Shown in pieces: positions 24,014 through 33,756 of a DNA stretch of 64,000 nt (its first letter is position 1; each line of letters starts with the position of its first letter). A model generated the notes under the pieces. That model saw only the letters and a program-made list of their open reading frames with translations, had not been told where the DNA came from and made no database searches. The position numbers and the translations under genes were made by a program. The stretch comes from Thelonectria olida (Eukaryota > Ascomycota > Sordariomycetes > Hypocreales > Nectriaceae). The stretch covers positions 992,001-1,056,000 of the forward strand of contig JAGPYM010000007.1 in assembly GCA_020736575.1 (NCBI GenBank), written 5' to 3'.

Positions 24014-27000
24014 TTAGTATCGCGACATAGCACCGTTGGTGCCGGCGCGGTTGATGAGAGGCTCGCGGGGGCGAGGATCACGACCCCGGCCGTCTACCGG
24101 CATAGTCTGCTCGCGACGGATAGATCGAATAGGCAACGGAGGAATTAAGGGAGGGGGGCCTCGACTTGGTTGCTGCATGCCTGCATTCGAGCGGCTACGA
24201 GGACGACTGCCTAAAGATGAGGCAGTAGACGAAGACGAGATAGGAGGTGTCGACTTCATCGAGTTCCCAGCCCGAGTTGCACTGCGAATAAGACCAGGGC
24301 CGATCATTTGCGCTTGCTGGCCACCCGTCGCAAAGTTAACCAGAGGCCCATTGTTGCCGGTTGGGGCCTGATGGCCGTGGCCTTGGCTCCGCTGCACGTC
24401 CTCACGCCAGCGAGGCGGCTCAGGGAAGTTGGTAAGATTGACGAGAGGTTGGGGCTTCTGCTTTAGATTGGAGAAAGCAGAAGCATCGTTAGCGACATTC
24501 CGTCGCGGATTCCGGACGGACTTGGCGCGAGACTGAAGAGATTGAAGAGACTGTGCTGAGTGTTCTGAGGCCGAGGGAAGCCAGGCCTGAGCCTCGGGCT
24601 TTTGTTCCTGAGGAGAGGAAACACCGCCGACACCTCCGTTGAGTAGAGACGGGCCCTCGGTGAAGGGGCCTTCAACTGATCGCTTTGAAGAACCTTGCGA
24701 GGCTCGCTCAGCCCGCTCAGCCATCTTGCGCTTCTGTTCGTAGCCACTTCCTAACAGACCATTGGGGGAGAAAGACCCTACACCCTGAGGAAGCAAGGCT
24801 GCGGATGGTACCTGTGGTCCCCTCTTTGTTAGGACCTTCTGGTGTTTCGATTGAGACCTAGACAAGGTCGGGGCGGGCTCAAAGTCTTTGCCAAATTCTT
24901 CGAGGGGTTTGTCGAACCGCTCGAGGTCAATAAGAGGCTGGAAATCGCCAATCGTGTATGGGCTCTCGTCGACTGAGACTTTGAGGCGATGGCCTCCATT
25001 GGTAACGGTGCTAGTCGACTTGGGGATGTTGCCCTTGTTCGCAGGGTCTGAGCTATGGGATATCCGAGGTGGCGTGTCCGAAACAAGCCTCTCATATGGC
25101 TTCTCCTTCTTCTGAAAGTCAATGTGCTTGGTGACAAGATACCAACTGCGCCAGCGCTGCACGAGGTCGAAGAAGCGCTGAGCCAGCTGGTTGTCCTCGG
25201 CGCAGAAGAAGTGAACAAAATTTTCGCCGTTGGGGAACACAAAAGTCTTCTGCTGGCTCTTAACGGCGTAGCAGTACTTACGTGGTGCCTTAAGGTGCCG
25301 TTTAACCTCACTTTCTCGGGGGGTGTAAATGTCAAAGTCGGACAAGTGACACAAGACGGCGCTGTCCTTGTCCGAGGCCTTGCCGTCAGGTTTCTTTGCA
25401 GAAAACATCTGGCCAGACTCGAGCAGAGTGATCCACCGCTTATTCCACTTCCCAGGGCGGGATGAGTGATAAAGCTGAAGTGTGAAGCCAGGAGGAGCTT
25501 GGGGTGTACGAGGGACCGACTTGATGTCGAGATCTGAGTCTAAATCGTCATCGGACAGGTCTTTGGTCACCACCAACAGAGAGTTTTGCTGGTCGCGGTC
25601 CCACGAATTCATGACATCACGAACGCGCTCATAGCGACGAAGGCGGCGCTCAAGGCCAAGGTCGACGTAGCACTCAATTAGAATGCTTTGCTTGGGGTCG
25701 ATGTTGTGAGGAGTCAAATTCGCCGTCGAATAGAGAAGATCGACAGGGGAAGTGTCTGGGGTGACGGGTAGGTTAATTGTGGAAGACGAGCATCGCACTG
25801 TCACGCGCTGAACATGACTGTTAGAAGAGGATGATGAAGGCCGTTCAGTGTCGCTAGGACTCACTCGTTCACCTCCGTTGCTAGCGGAGGTGGGCGCATC
25901 GACATTGGGCACGATGCCCCTGCCGCCTTGCTCGATGAAGCTCATCTTGTCTGACAATGCAGAGTCCTCAAAGCTGCTGCGACTCAGGTCGACAGAAAAA
26001 ACCGTGGGCGCCTTGGGGCTTGGCGTTCCGGCCTGACTGGACGTGGCATTCGACCACCGAGCGCGCGACAGAAAAGGGAGCTTTTCAAGACTGAGAAACC
26101 TGGCAAGTCTGGGCTGAGGGGTTGAAAGTTGGGCAAAAGAGCGGGCGTGCAGCTTCTTTTGCTCAGCAAGAATACGATCGGTCTCGGCTTCAAGGCGGGC
26201 AACTTCGCCAGCCCAACGCTCAGCTTCGCGCTCCTCGTCGGTACGTTGATCGCGCTCGGGCTGTGCAGCTTGACTAGTGGTATGGGCGTTTGCGCGAAAC
26301 GAAAAGAGGTTGAAGGCTTTGCGGCGGGTAACTTCGTCGGTGGGCGATGCTGGTTCGAAGTTGGAGTTGGCAGATTTGGGCGGCGCGGGGGATTTGGGTT
26401 TGGACTTGGACCTTGTCCTGGATTTGGACTTGGACTTCACCTTGAACCTGCTGGCCGGCTTGGAAACTTCCGGGCCGGGGCTAGGAGTGCGAGTGCGGAT
26501 GCGGCTTCGGCTGGCTTTTCGAACCAGAGCAGCGGCTGAAGATGGGACGTTGGTGGGTTTGGGAATCAGGGAAAGGCTGGGGAGGGGGTGCGGAACGGGT
26601 GACGGCGCCTCTGTTCGCCTTGTGCTAGTGGGCGACGGTGACACATGGCGGGCCTGGGATCCATTGGCATTACCTGCGGTGATTGCAGTCCGGGGTGCCA
26701 ATCCGCCAACGAAACTGCTTAAAGCCCCTGCCACGCTCTGTGGAAGACTGACCCTGGTCCCTGGAGATGGAGACGCAGGGGCTGCTTCGTTTGGATTGGA
26801 AGAAGGCGGCGGCGGGCATGAAACTGATGAAGGCCTCGTGGGGGGCATTGAAGGTGGCATCGGGGGAGGGAATCTTGGCGGCGAAGGCAGCCGACCTGGC
26901 TCCAAAGCCATGCTCTTTGACCGACGACGTGAGTTCCGGCGCGGAATCGTTGGCGAGCCCAGCTGAGGGTAGGCATCTCCAGGGGGTAAATTGTCGCCAT

Positions 27001-27283
27001 CGCCATAAACGTCAAAGGCTCTGCGGCGAGTTCCTGACGAGACGCTTTTCCCTCGGAGACTCCGATAATGGGACGATGGTGACTCCAATTCCTCCTCTAG
27101 CTCCCGTTGCCGCTCTCTTTCTCGTTCTTCTTCTTGCTTCTGTTGTTGGTCCTGAATGAATTGCTGCAGCGCTCGGTCCTGTTCTTCGGTCGTCTCGTAC
27201 AACAAGTGGCGGCGAGACTTGCTGGGAAGTGGCATCACCGTTGGAGGGGCCGCCTCGGGCGCTACCGCAACTTTCGACGCCAT
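24014..27283 (-). CDS. RA-like and PH domain protein
   Basis: Intronless, 1089 aa, starting at an ATG at 27283. It has a long disordered N-terminus rich in Pro, Ser, Arg and Lys (SR/KSK repeats such as KSKSKSRTRSKSKPKSP), and a short coiled coil near 345-375 (ERDQRTDEEREAERWAGEVA). A ubiquitin-like RA-type domain spans about 490-580, starting VQRVTVRCSSSTINLP. A PH domain spans about 598-724 (GKWNKRWITLLESGQMFSAK to the tryptophan helix QRFFDLVQRWRSWYLV). A disordered Pro/Arg tail follows. The RA-then-PH order is that of the MRL/Grb7-type adaptors, which link Ras-like GTPases and phosphoinositides to actin. A cortical polarity role is therefore a reasonable inference but not shown by the sequence. 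Confidence 0.85.
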   Translation of the reverse strand: MASKVAVAPEAAPPTVMPLPSKSRRHLLYETTEEQDRALQQFIQDQQQKQEEERERERQRELEEELESPSSHYRSLRGKSVSSGTRRRAFDVYGDGDNLPPGDAYPQLGSPTIPRRNSRRRSKSMALEPGRLPSPPRFPPPMPPSMPPTRPSSVSCPPPPSSNPNEAAPASPSPGTRVSLPQSVAGALSSFVGGLAPRTAITAGNANGSQARHVSPSPTSTRRTEAPSPVPHPLPSLSLIPKPTNVPSSAAALVRKASRSRIRTRTPSPGPEVSKPASRFKVKSKSKSRTRSKSKPKSPAPPKSANSNFEPASPTDEVTRRKAFNLFSFRANAHTTSQAAQPERDQRTDEEREAERWAGEVARLEAETDRILAEQKKLHARSFAQLSTPQPRLARFLSLEKLPFLSRARWSNATSSQAGTPSPKAPTVFSVDLSRSSFEDSALSDKMSFIEQGGRGIVPNVDAPTSASNGGERVSPSDTERPSSSSSNSHVQRVTVRCSSSTINLPVTPDTSPVDLLYSTANLTPHNIDPKQSILIECYVDLGLERRLRRYERVRDVMNSWDRDQQNSLLVVTKDLSDDDLDSDLDIKSVPRTPQAPPGFTLQLYHSSRPGKWNKRWITLLESGQMFSAKKPDGKASDKDSAVLCHLSDFDIYTPRESEVKRHLKAPRKYCYAVKSQQKTFVFPNGENFVHFFCAEDNQLAQRFFDLVQRWRSWYLVTKHIDFQKKEKPYERLVSDTPPRISHSSDPANKGNIPKSTSTVTNGGHRLKVSVDESPYTIGDFQPLIDLERFDKPLEEFGKDFEPAPTLSRSQSKHQKVLTKRGPQVPSAALLPQGVGSFSPNGLLGSGYEQKRKMAERAERASQGSSKRSVEGPFTEGPSLLNGGVGGVSSPQEQKPEAQAWLPSASEHSAQSLQSLQSRAKSVRNPRRNVANDASAFSNLKQKPQPLVNLTNFPEPPRWREDVQRSQGHGHQAPTGNNGPLVNFATGGQQAQMIGPGLIRSATRAGNSMKSTPPISSSSTASSLGSRPRSRSNAGMQQPSRGPPPLIPPLPIRSIRREQTMPVDGRGRDPRPREPLINRAGTNGAMSRY

Positions 27284-28805
27284 TGCAACTCAATTATCCG
27301 CAGCCAAAAAAGACCCTGAAGATCTGGGGAAGCTCTCCTCCACTCCTGGTTCCTTGCAGATACGAGTTATCTTGCCCTATCAGACACCAAAGTGCCACCA
27401 AAAAAAATCTGGGGTGGTTCGAAGCCTCTGACCCTCTGTTGTCAATGAGCAACGCCGTCCGGGATGGTGACAGGGTTCTCGAAGGCTATCTGTTTGAGTT
27501 CTCCACCGAACCTTCAATGACAGGCCGGGGGATGCTGTGTTTTGTTTTGTTTGCTGAGTGGCGATCAATGTTTGATCGATCGGATCTCGTGGGGTTTATC
27601 GGACAAGTTCCGACTAGAGACGAATGACTCGTTGATGGTGACCTCGATCGGTTGACACGCACGATATACTAGAGTGCACGTGGAGTATCGACTTGTTACG
27701 CCTCATTCGGGTGAAGCATCGCTCGTCTGCCCCAATGACGCGTTTCAGTGGCTGATAAATGAGGTAAGGAGATGATGAAAGATGAGCAAGAACGCACAAA
27801 ACGTCCTCCGAGATGAAAGGAGGAAACGGGGAAAGAAGACTCGTAGAAAGAGGCGATGGCGCACAAGGGAAAAGGCAAGGAAATGCCACCTGCGCCCTCG
27901 TCTAACACGCGGGAATGGCTTATCTCGCCGACATTTCCAACAGCTTAAGGGGGTCGAATAAGGCGTGCTCCATCCGTTGGCATGTATCGCGACACGGGTG
28001 GCGGCTCTGGCATGAGATAAAAGTTCCTCGCGTGTTCGGGGTCTCAGTCTCAGCCTCTGGTCATACTTGGACGGTCCATTCCACGTCGCGACTGACATGT
28101 TGATGAATGATGAGGCAGACTGCGCTGAACCATGGTATTTCAGATTAAGGGCCATGGAGAAGAAGTAGGAGAACTTTGAGAAAGAGAAAGGAAAGTTGCA
28201 GTTGAAGAATGCTTACGCGGTGTGCAAGTAAGCAGTAATAGATGTCTCAGATGGTTTCAGCAGGAGGGAAGGCAGCCCTCCTTCGCGTCATGGATTCAGC
28301 ATCGTGCACTTTGATAAGTGCCACTTGATTCCCCTAGGTAGGAGGTAAGCCCTCAAGCCCCTTCTCCCTCGCTGATGCTGCGACTTACCTAGTTTTCATC
28401 TCATCACATCGCCTCTCCGTCATTTGTTTACTGTCATCCATATACGGGATCTAAAGAAGATGTTTATTTTGATTCAGGGCATTAAACGTATCCACAGTCT
28501 TATTTCACTTTTAATCTCCTTCACTCTCCCGATCTACCGGGATTTGGGCATCGCGGAGAAGCTATTGCAAGCCATAAATTTTCATTCATACCGTTGCCTG
28601 TGGATGGCGCCAAGCCAGCCCCCTCACTTCCATTATTAAGTGCTTTCAATGTGGTGGCTTTCCATTTGAAGCGAGCAGGAGACTGGTAAGTAACCTTGGG
28701 CTCTACCCAGTGCCACTCAGGTATTCTCTTCTCGGGAAGACTCTCTCTGTGCTCTGTCGCCATTCTTGATTGGGTTCCTAGGGAGGTCGGGCAACAACCC
28801 GTCGC
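27284..28805. other. Gene-free stretch
   Basis: About 1.5 kb upstream of the RA-PH gene and downstream of the RmlD-like gene. The frames seen are short and unsupported. An isolated ACGCGT occurs near 27738. No RNA gene was found. Confidence 0.55.
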
Positions 28806-30004
28806 TTATTTACGGAACGCGCGAAGTTCTCGTCGCCACCACGCCGCGAACTCAGTGGTCGAAACGTCAATGCCCAAGTCCTTGAGCGCCTTCGTGCTAA
28901 GATGGCAGTCGTAAGGTCGCTGCACACTGGCATTCGGATCATTCCCCTCGGTATTGGCCTCGATGCCACTAATCGGCAGGCCCATAATCTCCCCAAATAC
29001 TTGGCAGATCTCGTACTTGGTCATCTTATCCTCGCTGGAGAATTGCAGGATGACTGGAAATGATGATCTTTCGCTCTCAGAGCCAAGATACTTCTCGGCG
29101 ATATCTAACATTTTGAACATTTTGTTCATTAGCCAAACGACTCTATGCAAGCGATGCGTGGCTAAAGGGTTATGTGGGGGTATGTTGAGACATTGTTACG
29201 GCTGGGGACATGAACTGAGACATACCATGGCAGACCCGTCCAATGTCTTCGGTGTTGGTGGGATATCGAATTGCCCAATGGTCCATCTTAACCTGGGCGC
29301 CCTCTTCCTGCGCCTTCCAGAGCGCGTCTAGCAAGACGTTGACGGCACTTTCGGATGGCGTTTCCGCGTGTCCGTACAAGACAGGCACACGGAGGACCAC
29401 GCCCAGTCCTTCCTTGCCAGCCGTGGCATATGCCGATACTACGGCGTTCTCACCGTCGAGCTTTGTCTGGCCATATAGGTTAGTCGGCGCGGGTGTAGCG
29501 CTGTTCTCATAGGGGGCGTCTCCGGTGACGCCAGGGAAGACATAGTCAGTTGAGATGTAGATGGTGAAGATGTCCCGCTCCGCGGCGAGTTTCGCAATGA
29601 AGCTACTGGCGGCCACGTTGAGTGCCCTGGCGCCCTCAGGGTCCTTGTCGACCTTGTCTGGGAAGCGCTGGGCGGCACCTTGATGCAAGCGGCACGGTCA
29701 GCTCCATACATACCGTGGACGAGGTTGGGCGCATGACTTACAGTGGACGATGACCTGGGGCCTGCAATGGAGTCAGCACCACGATGATGGATTAAACAAA
29801 CTGGCTGGGGTTCACGAACTTGATGTCATCGAGAGCCTTGGTCACTTGGTCCTTGTCACCGAGATCGACTTTAAGGATATCGACACCATCGGCGCGAGAG
29901 TACCCAGTTCCCTTGACAGTCCATCCCTTGTAACGGAACGTCTTTGCGACTTCGCGACCGAGGAGGCCGGTAGCACCAGTAACGAGCACAGTGCGGTTGG
30001 ACAT
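28806..30004 (-). CDS. RmlD-type NAD(P) reductase, MAT2B-like
   Basis: Short-chain dehydrogenase of the extended RmlD (dTDP-4-dehydrorhamnose reductase) family. The fungal single-domain members resemble MAT2B, the regulatory subunit of methionine adenosyltransferase. Four exons, 30004-29820, 29761-29742, 29678-29226 and 29104-28806, give 318 aa. The second exon is only 20 nt long and encodes the end of a beta strand (PQVIVH). Seen: the Rossmann motif VTGATGLLGREV at the N-terminus, a YISTDYVFPG strand, the catalytic NLYGQTKLDGE (Tyr-x3-Lys), and the C-terminal WWRRELRAF helix. All joins keep frame. Substrate is uncertain: no rhamnose pathway genes are nearby, so a regulatory or NADP-binding role as in MAT2B is as likely as sugar reduction. 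Confidence 0.88.
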
Positions 30005-30674
30005 TGCGTAGTAGCGAGAGGTGATTCTATCGCGTGAATGAGATGAGATGGGAGATAACTGAGATGGGGGTTTGTGTTGAGGTTGAGGTGTTGGCTGGAC
30101 GAGACGTCATTTGTTGACTGACGCGGTCGGGGGCGGGGAGCGAAGGAGGGGCAATTGCATATTTGAGCCACTTTACTGTGATGATACATGACGTGCCTAT
30201 CTCAGTTAATCAGTTCCGTCAATAACAATTACAGGCCTCTCCTGCTCCTGTTCGTCTCCCTCTAGTAATCTCTGCATATCTCAATGTCTTTACAGACAAC
30301 TGCGCAGACCGCTGCAACCAGGCTGTTGCATTCACTTCAGGCAAACTCCGGCTGTGAGAGGGTGCAGTATATAGACCACATCACTGTGAAGACCATCCCA
30401 TAAGGTGCAGAGGCTGCTGTAGGGGCTGCAGGTAGCGCACGTAGCATTGAAGGCACTTCAGGTCCTCTAGGACATCGCGTATCGGCGCAGGCTTACCTGA
30501 GGTGGACTTGAGAGACGTACCACAGTGTGATAGAAAAGTTCCAAGCAATTTCCAAAACTACACTAAAAAAATCGCCATTCTACTCTAGGAGACTTAAAAG
30601 TTTAGCAGTAGTAGTTATAAAGTATGCACATTGTTTTTATTTTATATATTTAAAAATATTAAATAAATATTAAT
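30005..30674. other. Gene-free stretch with AT-rich right end
   Basis: Promoter of the RmlD-like gene on the left. The centre (about 30300-30500) has short imprecise repeats of CACTTCAGG/GCAGGC type that could be transposon debris. The right end runs into an AT-rich tract. Confidence 0.45.
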
Positions 30675-30693
30675 ATGAATTTTTTTTTAATAT
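30590..30693. repeat. AT-rich tract, possible transposon or RIP relic
   Basis: About 100 bp almost free of G and C, in clear contrast with the GC-rich surroundings (TTTTATATATTTAAAAATAT and poly-T runs). Such patches in ascomycetes are often remnants of repeats mutated by RIP. No coding fragment can be read in it. Confidence 0.4.
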
Positions 30694-31769
30694 GGCGAGT
30701 TTTCGGTATAAAAGAGCGAGTTGTTTGGATCTTTTTGAAACCCGCTATAGCATTGAAGCACTCGCCAAGGACACTCAAGGCTACCTGCGCAAACGCTCAC
30801 CACTCGAAAACCGGAACATCGAAATATTCATTCGTCAAGCACCAACTTGACTCCCTCATCCGAAGCGAGTGCTCAGCGGAAGCTGCACCTAAAGTCAAAT
30901 GGGTCGTCTATTCTGGGCCTGCAGCCGTTGCGATAGTCTCGTCACGCGCCATTTGGGCACAAGCAAAGAAGGAACTCGACATGCTGGTGGCCTATTGGTT
31001 TTCTTGGACAGAGTTCAACACCGCGGAGCGTCGAGATGAGGCTACTCGGCTGTACGACAGGCACATCAACGGCGTGCTGACCCCGGATGCCCTCGTGGGT
31101 GATGATGATCAGTTTCTCGATTTCGCCAATTCATATCGAGTGAGCCGGCGAGGCAGTTACTCCGTCTCTGCTGCATCAACAAGAAATGCGACGAGGGATC
31201 TTCCAAACTTGCTACGTTGCTTCCTTCCCAAGGCAGTCGAAAATCCCTACGATGCGGAACATGTTCGACACACTGGCGAAATAACCCAAGCTGCCGCCCT
31301 TTCCAAACTGGAAATTTAGCTCTCTGAGGCTGTGGCATCTGCGGATTGTGGCAATGATGACGACCAAGTTGTTGATATAGTCAACAAATGTTGGCTAGAA
31401 CACATGCAAGAACGGGCTCCTACCATGTCTCAGCTTCTCATAATGAAAGTGCACTGCGAGGACCAAGCATACCCCACGAAGGACAAATTGAAGGACATTG
31501 AAATCAAAAGCGCTCTCGGCGTTTTACGAGGCCAAACGAAAGTCAGCATCTCCAGAACGACGCGCGTTGCAAATCCTGCTGGCCCAAAGCTCAACATATC
31601 ATGCACCCATATTTGGATCAACTCGTCTGCGCCTACAGACGTCGTCGCTAACGTTGAGCTCCCGCAACTGCGATATGCATCAGGTTGTCTTGAGCCCATG
31701 GATTCAAGTAAAGGAGCTGAACAATGCAACATGTTGTGTTATAATAGGTTCAACACTTCGCCTGAGTGA
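30675..31769 (+). pseudogene. Unknown protein ORF interrupted by one stop codon
   Basis: One reading frame stays open from 30675 to 31769 except for a single TAG at 31317-31319. The two halves (214 and about 150 codons) read as ordinary mixed-composition protein, with stretches such as KELDMLVAYWFSWTEFN and GEITQAAALSKLEI on one side and LSEAVASADCGNDDDQVVDI on the other. Changing the TAG to CAG would make the frame continuous, and C-to-T at CpA is the RIP signature, so a nonsense change is the simplest reading. The N-terminus is unreliable because the first codons lie in AT-rich sequence. I do not recognise the family. A short intron removing the stop is possible, but the available donor (GTCGAA) is poor. 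Confidence 0.35.
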
Positions 31770-31863
31770 AAGGGTTAAGAGGGCACTGAGACCTTAGTGT
31801 CAGCCTACCTAGTTTGTACCATTTGAATAGGACTAAGCTTCATTGACGCCAGCGAAAACCATA

Positions 31864-31935
31864 GCTCATTTGGTCTAATGGTTAGGATCCACGCCTTCCA
31901 AGCGTGGGGTCGGGGTTCAATTCCCCGGATGAGCA
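31864..31935 (+). tRNA. tRNA-Gly (anticodon UCC)
   Basis: 72 nt with a complete cloverleaf. The acceptor stem GCTCATT pairs with GATGAGC (one T-G), the anticodon stem is CACGC/GCGTG with loop CTTCCAA, and the T arm is CGGGG-TTCAATT-CCCCG. The anticodon TCC reads GGA. There is no intron. A T7 run at 31945-31951 is the Pol III terminator. Confidence 0.93.
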
Positions 31936-32353
31936 GCCCTTTCCTTTTTTTACTCTTGAAGTTTTACCTTTTTTGCCGTTGCTTGACGTTCGACTGCTCC
32001 CGTTCAGTTGCTAGCTTCGCTCTTTGGCTAACACATCCTGGGGCAACAGTAGAATTAAGATCCTCAGGCCAAGCCCAGGTCGTGTTGTCGATGTATTGTC
32101 ACCTCAGCCGATGGGGAAGATTTCGTCGGCGGAGGTCGATCGCTTGAAGAAGAGGGTGAGGGATTACTGTGGTAATTAAGTTCTCATGAATGTCTATGTT
32201 GTCGTTGTTATTATTCTACAATATCTTAGTCAGGTCGGCAGGTGATGCTCTACAAGGTGGTAGCTATACCCTCAGAGCAGTTGCTAAACAAAAATAAGAA
32301 AAGAAAGCTCCGTATTCTATCTATATCCTCCAAGCTCGCTCAAAAGATGCCAC
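31936..32353. other. Gene-free stretch
   Basis: About 420 bp between the tRNA-Gly and the stop codon of the PTH11-like receptor. After the T-run terminator nothing could be supported; it probably includes the receptor's 3' UTR. Confidence 0.6.
31945..31951 (+). terminator. Pol III terminator of tRNA-Gly(UCC)
   Basis: Seven consecutive T residues 10 bp after the tRNA 3' end. Confidence 0.7.
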
Positions 32354-33732
32354 TCAGGACCCATAGTCCCACTGTCTCCTACTACTACTTGATTCAGGCG
32401 GCCCAGGCCCAGGCCCAAATCCGCCATTGCCTCCTCGCTCGACATCCCTGGCCAGTCGATCGCCGTGGTGCACGTCAACCTCGGACGTCTTGAGGATGCC
32501 ATTGTACGTCATGATCTCCTCTTCGGAATTCGTCGGCGAGTGGCTGCGGATCTCGGAACGGCCCTTGGTGTCGGTGAGGGGGAAAGCGTTGCTGTGACGG
32601 TGGCTGCTGAGCGGCCCCGTTCCGTTGCGAGAGTGCTTCGTCGTCGTCGACCGGCCGTATTGGTCCTTGGTGTACTTGTTACCCGACGACTTGTGCGCCG
32701 AGGAGAGGCTGGGGAACCACTTGAGGAAGAGCGGCCGGAGAGCGGGAGCCGAGGCGGTGATGATAGCGAGGTTGGTCTCGACGGCCGAGTAGGTGAAGCG
32801 GATGTCGTACGTCGGGTCGTAGTCTGGGGACGTTGTGTCTGCGTAGTAGACCACCTGGATGATCCAAACGAGGCGCAGAATGCTTATGGCAGTGACGCTG
32901 ATTGAAACGTTATGATGATATCCATGGTCAAGACGGGTTCATTCTTTGTACTTACATGGCACCAAGAGCAAACACGCCAATGATGGCGGTGCGGACTCTG
33001 AGGGGAAGATTCAGACCAACGAATATCCAAAACGGCAGGATCAACACGAGCACATCGGTCAAGATGGTCATGGACGACGTCGCAATGTAGAATGCGGTGG
33101 TGTCGACACAGGATCCCTCTGCTGGAACCGTCGAATTCCTCAGCCAGAAGTAGTTGATGGGCGTGCATTGGAGGATGCAGGCGATGACGATGCCCACCAT
33201 GGTAGCCAGGTTGAAGCCGATCAGGCCAATAACAATCCCCCGGACCGACTTCTTTTGCCCGCCGAGTCTCATGAGAAACAGAAGCACCGAAGTCTTCACG
33301 ATGGCGAGCATCGGGTAGTAGAGGAGCTGGATGATGAATCCCCATTTCTGCGCCGAGACGGCGTCGAACGGCTGAGGAATGTCCTTGATGTGAACACCGA
33401 CGAAGCCAGCGCGCATAGACTTCCAAGAGAGACCAGTCTCTATAATCGACATGACCATGGCCAGGCTGATGAGTGCATCATCTGAAGACGGCCTTGCTGT
33501 TAGCAAACAACGAATATCTTGGTTTTACACCACGGGAGCGCGTACCCCAACCATATTGCTTTGAGGAGAATCTTCCGTAAAGCCTTAGTATACACACGGC
33601 CAACGCCATGGCCGGGAAGAAGAAAAGAATGAAGAAGCCGATATGTTGAAGCCGTGAATAGGGATAAGGGACATCGCTCGTTGCCCTCTCATACACGCCG
33701 TTGGCGAGCGCCACCGCAAAATCGTGTCTCAT
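32354..33732 (-). CDS. PTH11-like seven-transmembrane protein
   Basis: Integral membrane protein of the fungal rhodopsin-domain/PTH11-related class, putative G-protein coupled receptors that sense surface or nutrient cues. Exons 33732-33546, 33481-32956 and 32897-32354 give 418 aa. The Met at 33732 (MRHDFAVAL) is chosen because the open frame further upstream starts only at GTG. Seven hydrophobic segments are visible, including FFILFFFPAMALAVCILRLY, GIVIGLIGFNLATMVGIVIA and ILTDVLVLILPFWIFVGL. The family motif QYGWDDALISLAM is formed across the first splice junction. The conserved Cys pair ILQCTP/GSCVDTTAFY is present. There is no CFEM domain at the N-terminus. The cytoplasmic tail of about 120 aa is Ser/Arg/Gly-rich. 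The ligand is unknown. Confidence 0.87.
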
Positions 33733-33756
33733 TATGTCGACAAGGACGTTGCCCAC

